Origin: CAYWMY01 sp046352935
GTDB lineage: Bacteria; Pseudomonadota; Gammaproteobacteria; Steroidobacterales; Steroidobacteraceae
Length of the DNA: 64,000 nucleotides
Direction of reading: 5' to 3'
Assembly (NCBI GenBank): GCA_046352935.1
Contig: JAXMGR010000003.1
Span: forward strand, 183,094 to 247,093
Shown here: positions 27,046 through 35,077 of the stretch, one piece after another
How positions within the stretch are numbered: the stretch's first letter is position 1
How the letters are laid out: every line of letters begins with the position of its first letter
The notes under the pieces: model-generated
Seen by the model: only the letters and a program-made list of their open reading frames with translations
The model's database searches: none
Told to the model about the DNA's origin: nothing
Translations under genes and position numbers: made by a program

Positions 27046-28637
27046 AACGGGACATCGGCCGCTGGTTGCCTGTCGGGTGGAGCCGGCCTCTCGTCGCCGG
27101 CCTCGTGCTGCTGTGGGCAGGAGCGGCGCCGGCCGCCACCGACAGTGCAGCTCTCGTGCGGACGTACTGTTCGGGCTGTCACGAGGAGACGAACCCCGGC
27201 TTTTTCAACCGCATCAGCAACCTGCGCAAGAGCCCCGAGGGCTGGGTCATGACGCTGTTCCGGATGCGGCAGGTCCATGGCCTGGCGCTGCCGGAGGACG
27301 TCCGTGACGCCATCGTGCGGCACCTGGCGGACACGCAGGGTCTCGCGCCGTCGGAGTCGGCCGCCGGTCGCTTCGCGCTGGAACGCCGCCCGAACGTGCC
27401 GGACCTGCAGCTCGAGGGCGATACGAACACGATGTGCGCACGCTGTCACACGGCGGCGCGCGTCTCGCTGCAGCGGCGCGACGCGGACGAGTGGCTGAAG
27501 CTGGTGCACATGCACGTCGGCCAGTGGCCCACGCTCGAATACCAGGCGTCGGCACGGGATCGCTTCTGGTGGCAGGTCGCGACGAAGGAGATCCCTTCCC
27601 GACTCGCAGGGCTCTTTCCGCTGGACACCAGGGCGTGGAGGGAGTGGCGCGCGCGCCCGCGTGTGGATCCCGCCGGCGAATGGGTGGTCACGGGGCACAC
27701 GCCCGGTCGCGGCGACTACAGCGGCACGGCCATGATCTCGGACGACGGTACCGGCGGCTACACGGCGGCCTACCGGCTCGAGTACAGCGACGGCACGTGG
27801 TTCGACGGCCGCTCGAAAGCGATCGTGTACACGGGCTACGAGTGGCGCGGGACGTCGGATCTCGGCGGCCAGGACGTGCGCGAGGTGTTTGCGCTGGACG
27901 AGAGCGGCAACCGGCTGCGTGGACGGTGGTTCCTCGCGGCGCACTCGGAGACCGGTGGGGATTTCGTCGCCGAGCGCGCCGGCGGGACGCCGCGCATCGT
28001 GGCGCTTTCCCCGGCGGCACTTCGCGTCGGTGCGAAGCAGACCGTGACCGTGATCGGGGTGGGCCTCGATGGCGTGCCGGACTTCGGTGCGGGCACGGCG
28101 AGCCGGGTCCTCGCGCGCGATTCCCACCGTATCGTCGTCGAGGTCGCGGTGGACGCGAACGCCGCGCCGGGACTGCGCCAGGCTGCCGTCGGCGCGGTGA
28201 AGGGAGCGACGCCGGTCGCGCTCTACCCGCGCGTCGAGCGCATTGCGGTCGAGCCTTCCTACGCGATCGCGCGCGTCGGTGGCGGGCGGATCGATCCGGT
28301 GGCGGCGCAGTTCGAGGCCGTCGGCTATGCGTCCGTGCCCGGCGCCGACGGACGCGCGGTGGATGTCCGCCTCGGCGCGCTCGCCGCGCGCTGGGAAACG
28401 GCCGCGTTCAACGAGCAGGCGGTGCGCGACAGGGACCCTGAGTTCTCCGGTCGCATCGACGGTTCCGGCCGCTTCCTGCCGGCGGTCGGCGGACCGAATC
28501 CCGCGCGGCGGTTCTCCGGCAACAATGTCGGCAACCTGTCGGTCGTGGCCCGGGTGTCGGATGGCGGCAGGGAAGTGACCGGTACGTCGCACCTCATCGT
28601 GACGGTGCAGCGCTGGAACACGCCTCCCATCTATTGA
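27042..28637 (+). CDS. qhpA: Quinohemoprotein amine dehydrogenase alpha subunit (diheme)
   Basis: 531 residues. N-terminal signal peptide (about 1-32), then a cytochrome region with two heme c sites, CSGCH (Cys43-His47) and CARCH (Cys132-His136), followed by beta-rich domains (EWVVTGHTPGRGDYSGTAMI onward). This two-heme plus three beta-domain plan is that of the QHNDH alpha subunit, a periplasmic enzyme that oxidises primary amines and passes electrons through its hemes to cytochrome or azurin. GTG start at 27042 overlaps the qhpG stop and has a strong GGAGGGGGA site. Heme attachment depends on the Ccm system at the left of the window. Confidence 0.93.
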   Translation: MKRDIGRWLPVGWSRPLVAGLVLLWAGAAPAATDSAALVRTYCSGCHEETNPGFFNRISNLRKSPEGWVMTLFRMRQVHGLALPEDVRDAIVRHLADTQGLAPSESAAGRFALERRPNVPDLQLEGDTNTMCARCHTAARVSLQRRDADEWLKLVHMHVGQWPTLEYQASARDRFWWQVATKEIPSRLAGLFPLDTRAWREWRARPRVDPAGEWVVTGHTPGRGDYSGTAMISDDGTGGYTAAYRLEYSDGTWFDGRSKAIVYTGYEWRGTSDLGGQDVREVFALDESGNRLRGRWFLAAHSETGGDFVAERAGGTPRIVALSPAALRVGAKQTVTVIGVGLDGVPDFGAGTASRVLARDSHRIVVEVAVDANAAPGLRQAAVGAVKGATPVALYPRVERIAVEPSYAIARVGGGRIDPVAAQFEAVGYASVPGADGRAVDVRLGALAARWETAAFNEQAVRDRDPEFSGRIDGSGRFLPAVGGPNPARRFSGNNVGNLSVVARVSDGGREVTGTSHLIVTVQRWNTPPIY

Positions 28638-28654
28638 TGCGCGGAGCAATCGCC

Positions 28655-30094
28655 ATGCCGCAGTCGCTGGTCCTCAATCGCTCCAACGGCCACATCGTGC
28701 GCTTCGACGGCCGGGCCATGCTGTTCCACGTGCCGACCTCGGCATTGTTCGAACTCGATGCGCTGGGTGACGCGCTCATCGGCGAGGCCGAGAACGGCGG
28801 CATGCTGGATGCCGGCACCCTGGCCGGCGTACTGGGGCAGCGCTTCGGCGAGGCGGAGGTCGCCGGACTGCTGGAGCGGCTCACGACGCTCGGGGTGCTG
28901 CAGCCGGCGGAGGGCGTTGCGGCGATCAACGCGAAGCGCGTCGACGTGCAGGCGTATCCGCTGTCGACCATCGTGCTGAACGTCAACACGGGCTGCAATC
29001 TCGGCTGTACCTACTGCTACAAGGAAGACCTCGCGACGCCTGCGCGCGGGGAGAAAATGGGCTTCGAGGTCGCGGCGAAGAGTGTCGATCTGCTCCTCAG
29101 GCAGTCGGTCGGGCGCAAGCGCATCGGTGTGGTGTTCTTCGGCGGCGAGCCGCTGACGAACGTCGGGCTGATCCGCGAGGTCGTGGCGTACGCCGAGCAG
29201 CGCGCCGCCGAGGCGGGCAGGCAGGTCGATTTCTCGGTGACCACGAACGGCACGCTGCTCGACGAGGCCACGATCGACTGGTTCGACGAGCATCGCTTCG
29301 GCATCACCGTCAGCATGGACGGGCCGAAGGTCATCCATGACCGCAACCGCCGCACGGTGGGCAACCGCGGCACCTACGACGTCGTCGCGCGCAAGGCGCG
29401 CCTGCTGCTGTCGCGCTATCGATCGAAGCAGGTCGGTGCGCGCGTGACACTCACGCGCGGCACGACCGAGGTCGAGGCGATCCATGCCCACCTGCGCGAC
29501 GGGATCGGGTTCCACGAGGTCGGCTATGCGCCCGTGACCTCGGCCGAGAAGGCCGCGCATGCGCTGACGCCCGAAGAGCTCACGGCCGTGCACGAGGGCT
29601 TCGAGCGCCTGGGCGGACAGTATCTCGCGGCGGCACTCCGCGGGGAGAACACCGGGTTCTCGAACCTCCACCAGCTCATGACGGACCTGCACGAGGGCCG
29701 GCGCAAGGCGCTGCCCTGCGGCGCGGGCGTCGGGCTGCTGGCCGTCGACCGGTCCGGCGGACTCAACCTGTGTCATCGCTTCACGGGCTCGGAGCTGCCG
29801 ACCTTCGGCACGGTGGACGAGGGCATCGATGCCGGGCGGCTCGGTGGATTCCTGGGTCGCGCCGCGGATCGCGACGGCACGTGGTGCGCGACGTGCCGCA
29901 TCCGCAATCTCTGCGCCGGCGGCTGCTACCACGAGTCCTATGCGCGCCACGGCGATCCGCTGGCGCGCACGTATCACTACTGCAACCTGCTGCGCCGCTG
30001 GGTGGACTTCGGCATCCGCGTGTACGTCGAGATCGGCGCGCGCAACCCCGCATTCTTCCCGAGACACATCGAACCCCGGAGGGTGGACGCATGA
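28655..30094 (+). CDS. qhpD: Radical SAM maturation enzyme QhpD
   Basis: 479 residues, close to the known QhpD length. An N-terminal peptide-recognition-like region (1-100) is followed by the radical SAM motif CNLGCTYC (Cys114, Cys118, Cys121), a VFFGGEPL stretch, and a C-terminal SPASM region rich in cysteines (CGAG, CHRF, CATCRIRNLCAGGC, YHYC). QhpD makes the Cys-to-Asp/Glu thioether bonds inside the gamma subunit before export. Start by CGGAG eight bases before ATG 28655; an upstream ATG at 28637 overlapping the qhpA stop (TGATG) is an alternative. It overlaps qhpC by four bases, matching enzyme and substrate. Confidence 0.95.
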   Translation: MPQSLVLNRSNGHIVRFDGRAMLFHVPTSALFELDALGDALIGEAENGGMLDAGTLAGVLGQRFGEAEVAGLLERLTTLGVLQPAEGVAAINAKRVDVQAYPLSTIVLNVNTGCNLGCTYCYKEDLATPARGEKMGFEVAAKSVDLLLRQSVGRKRIGVVFFGGEPLTNVGLIREVVAYAEQRAAEAGRQVDFSVTTNGTLLDEATIDWFDEHRFGITVSMDGPKVIHDRNRRTVGNRGTYDVVARKARLLLSRYRSKQVGARVTLTRGTTEVEAIHAHLRDGIGFHEVGYAPVTSAEKAAHALTPEELTAVHEGFERLGGQYLAAALRGENTGFSNLHQLMTDLHEGRRKALPCGAGVGLLAVDRSGGLNLCHRFTGSELPTFGTVDEGIDAGRLGGFLGRAADRDGTWCATCRIRNLCAGGCYHESYARHGDPLARTYHYCNLLRRWVDFGIRVYVEIGARNPAFFPRHIEPRRVDA

Positions 30095-30411
30095 GCGGAC
30101 TGAAACCGACCAACCGCAAGGCCGAGCTCCTGCTCGAGGCCGCGGCTGCGGGCACTGTCAAGGAGGTCGTCGCGATGGAGTCCGTCGCGGGCTGCGCCAC
30201 GACCCACGATCCGGGCTGGGAGGTCGATCCGTTCGGCGGGGTCGCTTCGCTGTGCCAGCCGATGGAGGCCGACCTCTACGGCTGCTCGGATCCCTGCTGG
30301 TGGCCCGCACAGGTACCCGACACGATGAGCACGTACCCGGGCTGGGACGCGAGCGCGCCATCCGCGCAGAACGACTGGCGCGAGCTCGACGCCGTTTTCC
30401 CGAAGAAGTGA
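30091..30411 (+). CDS. qhpC: Quinohemoprotein amine dehydrogenase gamma subunit (CTQ-bearing, crosslinked)
   Basis: 106-residue precursor. Every residue needed in the known structure is here: thioether pairs Cys35-Glu44, Cys55-Asp61 and Cys69-Asp77, and the quinone pair Cys65 with Trp71, with the hallmark YGCSDPCWWPAQVPD. By alignment with the mature Pseudomonas protein, cleavage would fall after residue 28, leaving a leader (MSGLKPTNRKAELLLEAAAA and eight more) that matches the known 28-residue leader length. The leader is not a Sec or Tat signal; QhpD modifies the peptide in the cytoplasm, QhpE cuts the leader and QhpF is thought to export it. Small but not a chance open frame. Confidence 0.97.
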   Translation: MSGLKPTNRKAELLLEAAAAGTVKEVVAMESVAGCATTHDPGWEVDPFGGVASLCQPMEADLYGCSDPCWWPAQVPDTMSTYPGWDASAPSAQNDWRELDAVFPKK

Positions 30412-30434
30412 CCGCGCGGCCGCAGGAGATCACC

Positions 30435-31532
30435 GTGAACCGCATGCTCAGGATTCTCGCCGGCGTCGCGCTCGCGCTGCTGGCCGCGGGGCCGTCCTCG
30501 GCGGGGGACCGCGCGAAGAAGGACTACCTCGTCACCGCCACCAAGCCGGACCGGCTGTTCGTCATCGACGCCGCGGAACGCAGGATCGTCGCCGAGCACC
30601 GGGTGCCGGACACCGGCGGGATCATGGGCGTCATCGTGCCTTCGCCGGACGGACGCATCGCCTACGTCATGGTCAACAGGAACGAGAGCATCGTCGGCGT
30701 CGATCTGCAGACCGGACGGAGCGTGTTCCGTGCCGACCTGTCCACGCCGGGCGAGCGCGTGAAGACGATGTTCGCGTTCGACGTCACGCCGGACGGCCGC
30801 GAACTCGTCGTCTACGAGTTCCCGGTCGAGCTCGCGCGTGCCGAATACCGCGTCAAGGATCCGCGGTTCTCCGTGTACCGCACGGATGCCGGCCTCGGGG
30901 CGAAGCCGGTACGGCAGTTCCCGGCGCCGCGGCGTGTGCACATGCTCCTGATGCGCAGGGACGGCCGCAGCTTCTACGCAGTCGGCTTCAACCTCGACGA
31001 GTACGACGTGAAGACCGGCCGGCTGCTCGGCAGCCGCGGTATCCGCGACTGGAAGCGTCCCGAGGCCTCGGTCCCGGATCTGCTGGCCTTCTGGCCGGTC
31101 AGTGAGCCCACCGGCGTGTTCTCGAGCCCGGTCTACACGACCGTGACGCCGGCCGGAGGCGGCGAGCCCGTGGCGAAGACGTCGCTGATGACGCTCGATC
31201 TCGGCTCCGGCGAGCTCGCCTACCACGACTTCGAGGACACCGCCGCGCTCATCTTCTCGACCGTGACGAGCCCGGTCGCCCGCGAGGCCTACGGCGTCTA
31301 CACGCAGCTCACCCGTATCGATACGGCGAACCACACGCTGGCCGGGCGCGTCAACCTCGACCACACGTACTACGCGGTCAACATCGCGACCGATGGCAGC
31401 GAGCTGTACCTCGGCGGCGCGATGTGCGACATCGCCGTGTACGACCCGAAGACGCTGGGCAAGAAGGCGCGCATCGAGCTGCCGGGCTGTGGCGACCAGT
31501 CGCTCGCCTCGCTGCGTGTCGTCCGCCGCTGA
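30435..31532 (+). CDS. qhpB: Quinohemoprotein amine dehydrogenase beta subunit (beta-propeller)
   Basis: 365 residues. Signal peptide (VNRMLRILAGVALALLAAGP, cleavage near SAG) followed by repeated YVTN-like beta-propeller blades (KPDRLFVIDAAERRIVAEHR, SPDGRIAYVMVNRNESIVGV, TPDGRELVVYEF, ATDGSELYLGG). The seven-bladed propeller packs against the gamma subunit and forms part of the active site. GTG start at 30435 with GCAGGAGATCACC just before it. It follows qhpC by 23 bases. Confidence 0.93.
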   Translation: MNRMLRILAGVALALLAAGPSSAGDRAKKDYLVTATKPDRLFVIDAAERRIVAEHRVPDTGGIMGVIVPSPDGRIAYVMVNRNESIVGVDLQTGRSVFRADLSTPGERVKTMFAFDVTPDGRELVVYEFPVELARAEYRVKDPRFSVYRTDAGLGAKPVRQFPAPRRVHMLLMRRDGRSFYAVGFNLDEYDVKTGRLLGSRGIRDWKRPEASVPDLLAFWPVSEPTGVFSSPVYTTVTPAGGGEPVAKTSLMTLDLGSGELAYHDFEDTAALIFSTVTSPVAREAYGVYTQLTRIDTANHTLAGRVNLDHTYYAVNIATDGSELYLGGAMCDIAVYDPKTLGKKARIELPGCGDQSLASLRVVRR

Positions 31533-31539
31533 GGGCCGC

Positions 31540-33213
31540 GTGACGTCCCGGCCGGGCCCGCCAGCGTGGGTCCGCCGCTATGTGCGCGGGCAGGCGCGGA
31601 CGCTCGCCGCGGTGGCGGTGCTGTCCGCGCTGCTGTCGGTGCTGGCCGTGGCCCAGCCGTGGCTGTCCATGCACATCGTGGACGACGCACTCATCGGGCG
31701 CGATCTCCGCCTGCTCGTCCTGCTGTGTGCGGCCATCGTCGGGCTCGCGGTACTGGGCCTCGGCCTCGGCGCGCTCAACCGCTGGCTGTACGTGCGTGCC
31801 TCGGGACGCATGCTCTTCGCGCTGCGCGAGGACGTCTATGCGCACCTGCTGCGGCTGCCACCGGAGTTCTTCCGGCGGCGTCCCGTCGGCGAGATCGTGA
31901 GCCGGCTCGACGGTGACGTCGCGGAGATCCAGCGGTTCGCGAGCGATACGCTGCTCGCCGTGATCAACAGTGTGCTCGTGCTCACCGTGACCGCGGCGGT
32001 CATGCTCTGGCTGGACCCGCTGCTGGCGCTCGTCGCCGCGGCATCGCTGCCGGTGCAGCTGTGGCTGCGACGGCGGGCGCAACCGTGGATCCGCGACACC
32101 ACGCACGAGGTGCGCGCGCAGGCGGGGAGGGTGACTCAGTTCCTCGTCGAGACGCTCGGAGGCGTGCGTGCCGTGCAGGGTGCCGCGGCCGAGGACTTCG
32201 AGCGCGACCGTCTCGCAACGCTCAATCGCGAGTACCTCGCGCGCCTGCTGCGCCAGCAGGTCGTCGGCTTCTCGCTGGGGTCGGCTTCGGCCGTGGTCGG
32301 GCACCTGTCGACGGCCGCGGTGTTCGTGGTGGGGGGCGTCGGCGTCATCCAGGGATCGACGACCGTCGGGACGCTGGTGGCATTCGCGGCCTGGCTGACC
32401 CGGAGCGCCGGGTCGGCGGCCTCGCTGCTCAATGTGTACAGCGCCTGGCAGCGCGCGCGCGTGAGCCTCGATCGCGTCGAGGAACTGCGCTCGGCGGTGG
32501 CGGTCGCCACACCGGGCAGCCGCGCGGTCCAGGGGCCGGGTGCGCTGCGGTTCGAGAACCTGGTGCTGCGCCGTGAGCCCGGCGCTCCGGCATTGCTCGA
32601 CGGCGTGACCATCGACCTGCCGGCGGGCTGCAAGATCGTCCTGCGGGGAGCGTCGGGCGCGGGCAAGAGCACGCTGGCCGACGTGCTGCGGCGCTTCGTC
32701 GAGCCGGAGGCCGGGGAGGTGCTGCTCGATGGTCGCGCGCTCGCCGCGTACGACCTGCAGTCGCTGCGTCGTCGGGTCGTGGTGCTCGACACGGAGCCCG
32801 TGCTGCTGCCGGGCTCGATCCGTCACAGTCTCCGCTACGGTCACTTCGGTGCGTCGGATGCCGATGTCGAGCGTGCCGCCGCGGTCGCGGGCGTTGCGGA
32901 TTTCCTGCGTGAGCTGCCGCAGGGTTACGAGACCCTGGTCGGCGGCGGTGGAGCGGGCCTTTCCGCAGGACAGCGCCAGCGCGTCGCGCTCGCCCGCGCG
33001 CTGCTCGCAGACCCCGTCGTCGTGGTCGTCGACGAGGCGACGAGCCATGTGGACGCGGCGGGGGCCGGGGCATTGCTGCGGGCGATCGACCGGTGCTTCG
33101 GTCACTGCACACGCATCGTGATCACGCATGCGGCGATACCCGTCGACGCCGACATCGTGTTGACGCTCGCGGCCGGGAGGCTGCGACCGTCGGTGGCCGG
33201 AGCGACGGCTTGA
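31540..33213 (+). CDS. qhpF: ABC transporter, fused permease/ATPase, QhpF
   Basis: 557 residues: six membrane segments (about 20-300) joined to an ATPase. Walker A is GASGAGKST (residues 370-378), the signature is LSAGQRQRVALARALL and Walker B is VVVVDEATSH. In qhp clusters this half-transporter is proposed to carry the modified gamma subunit to the periplasm, which explains why QhpC has no ordinary signal peptide. Walker and signature motifs look intact. GTG start 7 bases after qhpB; the stop overlaps the qhpE start. Confidence 0.88.
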   Translation: MTSRPGPPAWVRRYVRGQARTLAAVAVLSALLSVLAVAQPWLSMHIVDDALIGRDLRLLVLLCAAIVGLAVLGLGLGALNRWLYVRASGRMLFALREDVYAHLLRLPPEFFRRRPVGEIVSRLDGDVAEIQRFASDTLLAVINSVLVLTVTAAVMLWLDPLLALVAAASLPVQLWLRRRAQPWIRDTTHEVRAQAGRVTQFLVETLGGVRAVQGAAAEDFERDRLATLNREYLARLLRQQVVGFSLGSASAVVGHLSTAAVFVVGGVGVIQGSTTVGTLVAFAAWLTRSAGSAASLLNVYSAWQRARVSLDRVEELRSAVAVATPGSRAVQGPGALRFENLVLRREPGAPALLDGVTIDLPAGCKIVLRGASGAGKSTLADVLRRFVEPEAGEVLLDGRALAAYDLQSLRRRVVVLDTEPVLLPGSIRHSLRYGHFGASDADVERAAAVAGVADFLRELPQGYETLVGGGGAGLSAGQRQRVALARALLADPVVVVVDEATSHVDAAGAGALLRAIDRCFGHCTRIVITHAAIPVDADIVLTLAAGRLRPSVAGATA

Positions 33214-33890
33214 GGACCCGGCGCTGGCGGGTCTTGATGCTCGACAGCGGGCCGACGCCGCGGGAATTCCCTGCGCTCGAGGTGTTCAGGCGCTTCGGTG
33301 CGGGCGGCACCGACGCGGATGCCCTGTCCGTCGGTGCGGCGGGCCACGGCACACGCATCGCCTCGATCATCTGCCGGGCACGGCCCGAGCCGGAGCTCGG
33401 CGTCGCGCAGGTGCTGGATGGGCGGGGACACGCCACCGCGGACGACGTCGCCGCTGCGCTGCGATGGGCGACGGAACTGCAGCCGGATCTCGTGCACATG
33501 AGTCTGGGACTCACGGCCGATCGGCCGGCGATTTCGGCGGCGATCGATGCGCTCGTCAGAGCGGGTGTCGTCTGCGTGGCGTCGGCACCGGCGCGCGGTG
33601 CGCCCGTCTTCCCGGCGGCATGCCCCGGCGTCATCGCGGCGAGCGGGGATGCGCGCTGCGGCCCGGACGAGATCGCCGTGCTCGCGCCGAACGTCGCGCA
33701 GTTCGGCGGCTGTGCCGTGCTGCGCGATGCCGCCGGCCGGGAGTGGCGTGGCGCGAGCATCGGTGCGGCGCACGTGACGCGCTGCATCGTCGGCGAACTC
33801 GAGCCCGGCACCCCCGTGGCCGTGATACGCGGCGAACTCGCTGCGCTGGCCCGGTTCCCCGGGCCCGAGCGCCGCGCCCGGAAGGCATAG
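33210..33890 (+). CDS. qhpE: Subtilisin-like leader peptidase QhpE
   Basis: 226 residues, subtilase-like but short. The catalytic triad can be placed as Asp12 (LMLDSGP), His46 (GHGTRIAS) and Ser183 (GASIGAAHV). In Paracoccus, QhpE removes the 28-residue leader of QhpC after crosslinking. There is no signal peptide, in agreement with action in the cytoplasm. The start is a TTG overlapping the qhpF stop (TTGA); an in-frame ATG at 33237 would begin one codon before the active-site Asp region and would give a shortened first strand, so the TTG is preferred. Last gene of the qhp run. Confidence 0.87.
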   Translation: MRTRRWRVLMLDSGPTPREFPALEVFRRFGAGGTDADALSVGAAGHGTRIASIICRARPEPELGVAQVLDGRGHATADDVAAALRWATELQPDLVHMSLGLTADRPAISAAIDALVRAGVVCVASAPARGAPVFPAACPGVIAASGDARCGPDEIAVLAPNVAQFGGCAVLRDAAGREWRGASIGAAHVTRCIVGELEPGTPVAVIRGELAALARFPGPERRARKA

Positions 33891-33907
33891 CCGCGTTCGT
33901 TGGCGGC

Positions 33908-33937
33908 TTGACACCCGACCGGGCAGTCGGGTAATTT
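33908..33937 (+). promoter_or_regulatory. Candidate promoter with inverted repeat between -35 and -10, close to start codon
   Basis: TTGACA at 33908-33913 and TAATTT at 33932-33937, 18 bases apart. The spacer holds ACCCGAC-CGGGCA-GTCGGGT (7-base arms, 33913-33932), followed by five T. This can be read as a promoter with a repressor operator, or as an intrinsic terminator for the qhp run. Both readings may hold. The next ATG lies at 33947 and no ribosome site precedes it, so transcription from here would give a nearly leaderless mRNA. Confidence 0.5.
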
Positions 33938-33946
33938 TTCCGGATC

Positions 33947-35077
33947 ATGTCGAACACTTCGAACGCGCCCGGCAGCGGGCAGGATCAGGCGCGCGCGGGC
34001 TCGGGCGCCTCCAGGAAATATCTCGGTGAGGCGGGCGAGATTCGCGCCGGACAGGGCTTCGAGGCCGAACGGCTCGATGCCTATCTGAAGTCGGCGGTTC
34101 CGGGCTATCGCGGGCCGCTGACGATCCAGCAGTTCGACGGCGGACAGTCGAACCTCACGTACCGGATCAACACGCCGGGCGCGAATTACGTGCTTCGCCG
34201 CAAGCCGCCGGGCGTGCTGCTCAAGTCCGCGCACGCGGTGGACCGCGAGTTCCGCGTGATGAGCGCGCTGTTCCGCCAGGGCTTCCCGGTTCCCGAGCCG
34301 CTCGTGCTCTGCGAGGACGAATCCGTCGTCGGCACGATGTTCTACGTCATGCGGCACGTTCCCGGCCGGATCTTCTGGGACTGCACGATGCCCGACCTGA
34401 CGCGCGAGCATCGCGCGGCGGTCTTCGACTCGGTGAATGCGACGCTCGCGGCGCTGCACAACTTCGCGCCGGAGAGCATCGGCCTCGGCGACTTCGGCAA
34501 GCCCGGCAACTATTTCGCACGGCAGATCACGCGCTGGTCGGGCCAGTATGTGGCGTCGCGGACCCAGGACATTCCCGAGATGGACAGGCTCATCGCCTGG
34601 CTGCCCACGGCGGTGCCTGCGGACGACGGGCGCGCGTCGGTGGTCCACGGCGACTTCTCGTTCCACAACGTGCTGATCCACCCGACGGAGCCACGCGTGG
34701 TCGCGGTGCTGGACTGGGAACTGTCGACGCTCGGTCATCCGCTCGGCGATCTCACCTACCACCTGATGGAGTGGTATCGCCCTGCGGGAATCGACCTGCG
34801 TGGCACGCTCGCAGGTCAGGACCTCGCGGCGCTCGGCATCCCGACGATGGACGAGTACGTCGGGCGCTACTGCGCGCGCGCGGGCATCGCGCCCATCGAG
34901 AACCTCGGTTTCTATCGCGCGTTCAACCTGTTCCGCATCGCGGCGATCTCGCAGGGCATCGCGGGCCGGATCGCCGAGGGTACCGCCGCTTCGACCAATG
35001 CGGCCGAGGTCGCGACTCGCGTCCGGCCACTCGCCGTCGCCGCGTGGCGCGAGGCGTGCGCCGCCGGTGCGCGCTGA
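33947..35077 (+). CDS. APH-type phosphotransferase family protein (acyl-CoA metabolism group)
   Basis: 376 residues. Aminoglycoside-phosphotransferase/choline-kinase fold as found in ACAD10/11-type proteins: GGQSNLTYRI near residue 65, LRRKPPGVLL, the catalytic HGDFSFHNVLIHP and the metal site LDWELSTLGHPLGDLTY. This subfamily usually occurs with acyl-CoA dehydrogenases and SDRs and is thought to phosphorylate hydroxy-acids or their CoA esters; it is not an antibiotic resistance enzyme. It overlaps the SDR gene start by 11 bases. The first 30 residues are low-complexity, so the exact start is uncertain. Confidence 0.87.
   Translation: MSNTSNAPGSGQDQARAGSGASRKYLGEAGEIRAGQGFEAERLDAYLKSAVPGYRGPLTIQQFDGGQSNLTYRINTPGANYVLRRKPPGVLLKSAHAVDREFRVMSALFRQGFPVPEPLVLCEDESVVGTMFYVMRHVPGRIFWDCTMPDLTREHRAAVFDSVNATLAALHNFAPESIGLGDFGKPGNYFARQITRWSGQYVASRTQDIPEMDRLIAWLPTAVPADDGRASVVHGDFSFHNVLIHPTEPRVVAVLDWELSTLGHPLGDLTYHLMEWYRPAGIDLRGTLAGQDLAALGIPTMDEYVGRYCARAGIAPIENLGFYRAFNLFRIAAISQGIAGRIAEGTAASTNAAEVATRVRPLAVAAWREACAAGAR

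Noticed and set aside
33947..35077. Reading the APH-fold protein as an aminoglycoside resistance gene
   Set aside because: Its motifs match the acyl-CoA-metabolism subgroup, and its coupling with an SDR fits that role.
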